This document shows, one piece after another, positions 25,656 to 27,783 of a stretch of DNA of 27,783 nt. This DNA comes from Desulfotignum sp. GTDB taxonomy: Bacteria > Desulfobacterota > Desulfobacteria > Desulfobacterales > Desulfobacteraceae. The number at the start of each line of letters is the position of its first letter. Position 1 is the first letter of the stretch. The stretch spans positions 1 to 27,783 of the forward strand of contig JAIPDY010000009.1 in assembly GCA_021737445.1 (NCBI GenBank), given 5' to 3'. A program made the position numbers and the translations under genes. A model generated the notes under the pieces. It saw nothing but the letters and a program-made list of their open reading frames with translations, was not told the origin of the DNA and did no database searches.

Positions 25656-27128
25656 ATGGATCTACACGAATTGACCCTGGCAGAAGCTTCCCGGCTGCTG
25701 GGGAAAAAGAAAATATCCTCCCGGGAACTTACCCGGGCATTTCTGGAACGTATTGATACCCATGATAAGACTTTCAACTGTTTTATTTCCGTGGACAAAT
25801 CAGATGCCATGGCCCAGGCCCGGGTCGCTGACAAGCAGATTGCATCAGAAAATCAAACGGTTCTTACAGGCATCCCGATGGCCCTGAAGGATCTTTTGTG
25901 TACCAGGGGAATGAGAACCACATGCGGTTCAAAAATTTTGGATAATTTTGTTCCCCGGTATGATGCCTCTGTGGTGGCAAAGCTCAAGGCGGCCCATGGG
26001 GTCATTATCGGCAAGACCAATCTGGATGAATTTGCCATGGGATCATCCACGGAAAATTCCGCTTATTTTCCCACCAAAAATCCCTGGCATACCGATTATG
26101 TGCCGGGAGGATCCAGCGGAGGTTCTGCTGCTGCCGTGGCAGCACAGTTCTGCTGTGCTGCCCTGGGAACCGACACGGGCGGCTCCATCCGCCAGCCAGC
26201 CTCCCATTGCGGTGTTGTGGGGCTCAAGCCCACCTACGGCCGGGTATCCCGGTTCGGGCTGGTGTCTTATGCCTCTTCTCTGGACCAGATCGGGCCCATT
26301 GCCCGCACCGTGGAGGATGCAGCCCTGGTGCTGAACCTGATTGCCGGGCATGACCCCAAAGATTCCACCTGCGCCTCTCAGGAGGTGCCCGATTTTACCG
26401 CAGGTCTTGCCGCCTTTGACAAAGAGGGCCTTAAGGGAATGACCGTGGGGATCCCAAAAGAGTATCTTGGCATGGAAGGCATTGATCCGGATGTACTCAC
26501 AGTGTTTGAGAACGCGGCAAAGGTGCTCAAAGATCTCGGGGCAGAAATTGTGGAGGCCTCTTTGCCCCATACACCCTATGTGGTGGCTGCCTATTATGTT
26601 ATTGCCCCGTGCGAAGCCAGCTCCAACCTGGCCCGGTTTGACGGGGTCAGATATGGTTTCAGGGCCAAAGAAGCCCATGATTTGATGGACATGTACAAGC
26701 AGACAAAATCCAAAGGATTCGGATCTGAGGTCCAGCGCCGGATCATTATCGGCACCTATGCCCTGTCTGCCGGATATTATGATGCGTATTACGCAAAAGC
26801 ATCCCAGGTAAGAGCACTGATCATGGAGGATTTCTCAAAAGCATTTGAGACCTGTGATATCCTGCTGTCTCCCGTGGCACCCACCCCGGCGTTTTGCATC
26901 GGAGAAAAAACCCATGATCCCTTGACCATGTATCTCACCGACATTTTTACATTATCCGCAAACATGGCCGGAGTGCCCGGCTTGTCTGTTCCAGGCGGGT
27001 TTTCGGCAAAAGGCCTTCCCATCGGTATCCAGATGATGGCAAACCGGTTTGATGAACTGTCTCTGATACGGGCCGGATACGGATTGGAAAAATCCCTGGT
27101 ACTTGACCGGCGGTTCCCGGCGCTTTAA
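25656..27128 (+). CDS. gatA: Asp-tRNA(Asn)/Glu-tRNA(Gln) amidotransferase subunit A
   Basis: A 490-residue amidase subunit that releases ammonia from glutamine to amidate misacylated tRNA, of normal length. The amidase-signature catalytic set is present: Lys78 (MALKDL), cis-Ser153 in VPGGSSGGSAAAVAA, and Ser177 in LGTDTGGSIRQPASHCG. GLKPTYGRVSRFGL follows. AAGGAAAC precedes the ATG. No gatB lies downstream; the next gene is a 61-residue protein, so gatB must be elsewhere. Confidence 0.97.
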   Translation: MDLHELTLAEASRLLGKKKISSRELTRAFLERIDTHDKTFNCFISVDKSDAMAQARVADKQIASENQTVLTGIPMALKDLLCTRGMRTTCGSKILDNFVPRYDASVVAKLKAAHGVIIGKTNLDEFAMGSSTENSAYFPTKNPWHTDYVPGGSSGGSAAAVAAQFCCAALGTDTGGSIRQPASHCGVVGLKPTYGRVSRFGLVSYASSLDQIGPIARTVEDAALVLNLIAGHDPKDSTCASQEVPDFTAGLAAFDKEGLKGMTVGIPKEYLGMEGIDPDVLTVFENAAKVLKDLGAEIVEASLPHTPYVVAAYYVIAPCEASSNLARFDGVRYGFRAKEAHDLMDMYKQTKSKGFGSEVQRRIIIGTYALSAGYYDAYYAKASQVRALIMEDFSKAFETCDILLSPVAPTPAFCIGEKTHDPLTMYLTDIFTLSANMAGVPGLSVPGGFSAKGLPIGIQMMANRFDELSLIRAGYGLEKSLVLDRRFPAL

Positions 27129-27155
27129 GATAGTGTAACAGATAAGGAGAAGCCC

Positions 27156-27341
27156 ATGAGCAATATACAACCCCAGGGGGAATCTTTGAAAAAAGCGATC
27201 CAGTGGGTCAGTGATCAGAAAAAAAACCTCCCGGAAGCTCCGGTGGAAAAATTGGCGGATGCAGCCGCCTTGCAGTTTGACCTGAGCCCGAAAGACTCTG
27301 AATTTCTGCTCCGGTTTGTGAAACAGGAAATCGGGCAGTGA
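27156..27341 (+). CDS. Small conserved-looking hypothetical protein
   Basis: A 61-residue soluble protein with two probable helices (SLKKAIQWVSDQKKN and VEKLADAAALQF) and a C-terminal SPKDSEFLLRFVKQEIGQ. An AAGGAG site lies 8 bases before the ATG, and its stop overlaps the mutL GTG start by 4 bases, which argues that it is a real, translated gene. No function is recognised. Confidence 0.8.
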   Translation: MSNIQPQGESLKKAIQWVSDQKKNLPEAPVEKLADAAALQFDLSPKDSEFLLRFVKQEIGQ

Positions 27342-27783
27342 TCCGCATTCTGCCTGAGATCCTTTCCAATCAGATTGCAGCCGGAGAGGTGGTACAGCGG
27401 CCGGCATCCGTGGTCAAGGAACTGGTGGAAAACAGCATTGACGCCAGGGCCGGCCGCATCACCATTGAGATCGAAAAAGGGGGTAAATCCCTGATCCGGG
27501 TGTCTGATGACGGCGCAGGACTGACCCGGGACCAGGCACTGCTGGCCATTGAGCGGTATGCCACCAGCAAAATTTTCAATAAGGATGATCTGTTTGCCAT
27601 TGCCACTTTCGGGTTCCGGGGAGAGGCCCTGCCATCCATTGCCTCTGTATCCCGGTTCTGCCTGGTGACAAGGCCCTGTAATGCAGCTGTTGCCACTCAG
27701 GTGGAAATGGCCGGCGGAAAACTTTTGCAGGTATCAGATACCGGGGCTCCGGCCGGCACCATGGTGGAAGTGAAACATCTGTT
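27338..27783 (+). CDS. mutL: DNA mismatch repair protein MutL, N-terminal part (cut by right edge)
   Basis: The open frame begins with GTG at 27338 overlapping the preceding stop (GTGA) and runs off the window after about 148 codons. It encodes the GHKL ATPase domain of MutL: IRILPEILSNQIAAGEVVQRP, the ATP-binding ELVENSIDA, SDDGAGL, ATSKI and FGFRGEALPSIASV motifs are all intact. MutL couples mismatch recognition to strand incision and repair. Confidence 0.95.
   Translation, partial: MIRILPEILSNQIAAGEVVQRPASVVKELVENSIDARAGRITIEIEKGGKSLIRVSDDGAGLTRDQALLAIERYATSKIFNKDDLFAIATFGFRGEALPSIASVSRFCLVTRPCNAAVATQVEMAGGKLLQVSDTGAPAGTMVEVKHL

Overview
The window looks like chromosomal DNA from a sulfate-reducing deltaproteobacterium, most likely of the Desulfobacterales. 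The main reason is a complete dsrM-K-J-O-P locus, the membrane redox complex tied to dissimilatory sulfite reduction. The moderate GC content and the general protein character agree. No species can be named from sequence alone.

Layout. (1) Positions 1-206 hold the tail of a class III nucleotide cyclase entering from the left edge. (2) Positions 301-8166 hold a leftward radical SAM gene, divergent from a rightward operon. That operon encodes a glutathione-synthetase-like ATP-grasp ligase, a lipoprotein solute-binding protein, two permeases and two ATPases of an oligopeptide/dipeptide-type ABC importer. (3) Positions 8206-11897 hold two leftward, overlapping genes of unknown role: a B12-binding-type radical SAM protein and a divergent radical SAM-like protein. 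They begin just beyond a strong terminator. (4) Positions 11902-17690 hold a leftward operon: a good promoter, an RsbRD N-terminal-domain protein, an intergenic hairpin, dsrMKJOP and the terminator. (5) Positions 17921-22113 run rightward: a PagL-like lipid A deacylase, then four tightly coupled genes (class III cyclase with GAF-like domain, RimB-like aspartic protease, RimK-like glutamate ligase, aspartoacylase/succinylglutamate desuccinylase-like metallohydrolase). (6) Positions 22117-22308 hold two serine tRNA genes on the minus strand. (7) Positions 22461-27783 run rightward with housekeeping genes: an acidic hypothetical protein, argS, a SPOR-domain protein, gatC, gatA, a 61-residue protein, and mutL cut by the right edge.

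How it works together. DsrMKJOP would move electrons between the quinone pool, the periplasm and the cytoplasmic sulfite-reduction machinery. The RsbRD-domain gene shares its promoter and may be a regulator or accessory. The cyclase-RimB-RimK-hydrolase block looks like a regulated protein or peptide glutamylation module: a ligase that adds glutamate, hydrolases that could process or remove it, and a nucleotide cyclase that could set its activity. The GshB-like ligase plus peptide importer, with CX4CX2C radical SAM proteins on both sides, may form a second peptide-related module. These module-level roles are inference.

The strongest leads for something undescribed are the cyclase/RimK operon and the radical SAM genes flanking the GshB/peptide-transporter operon.
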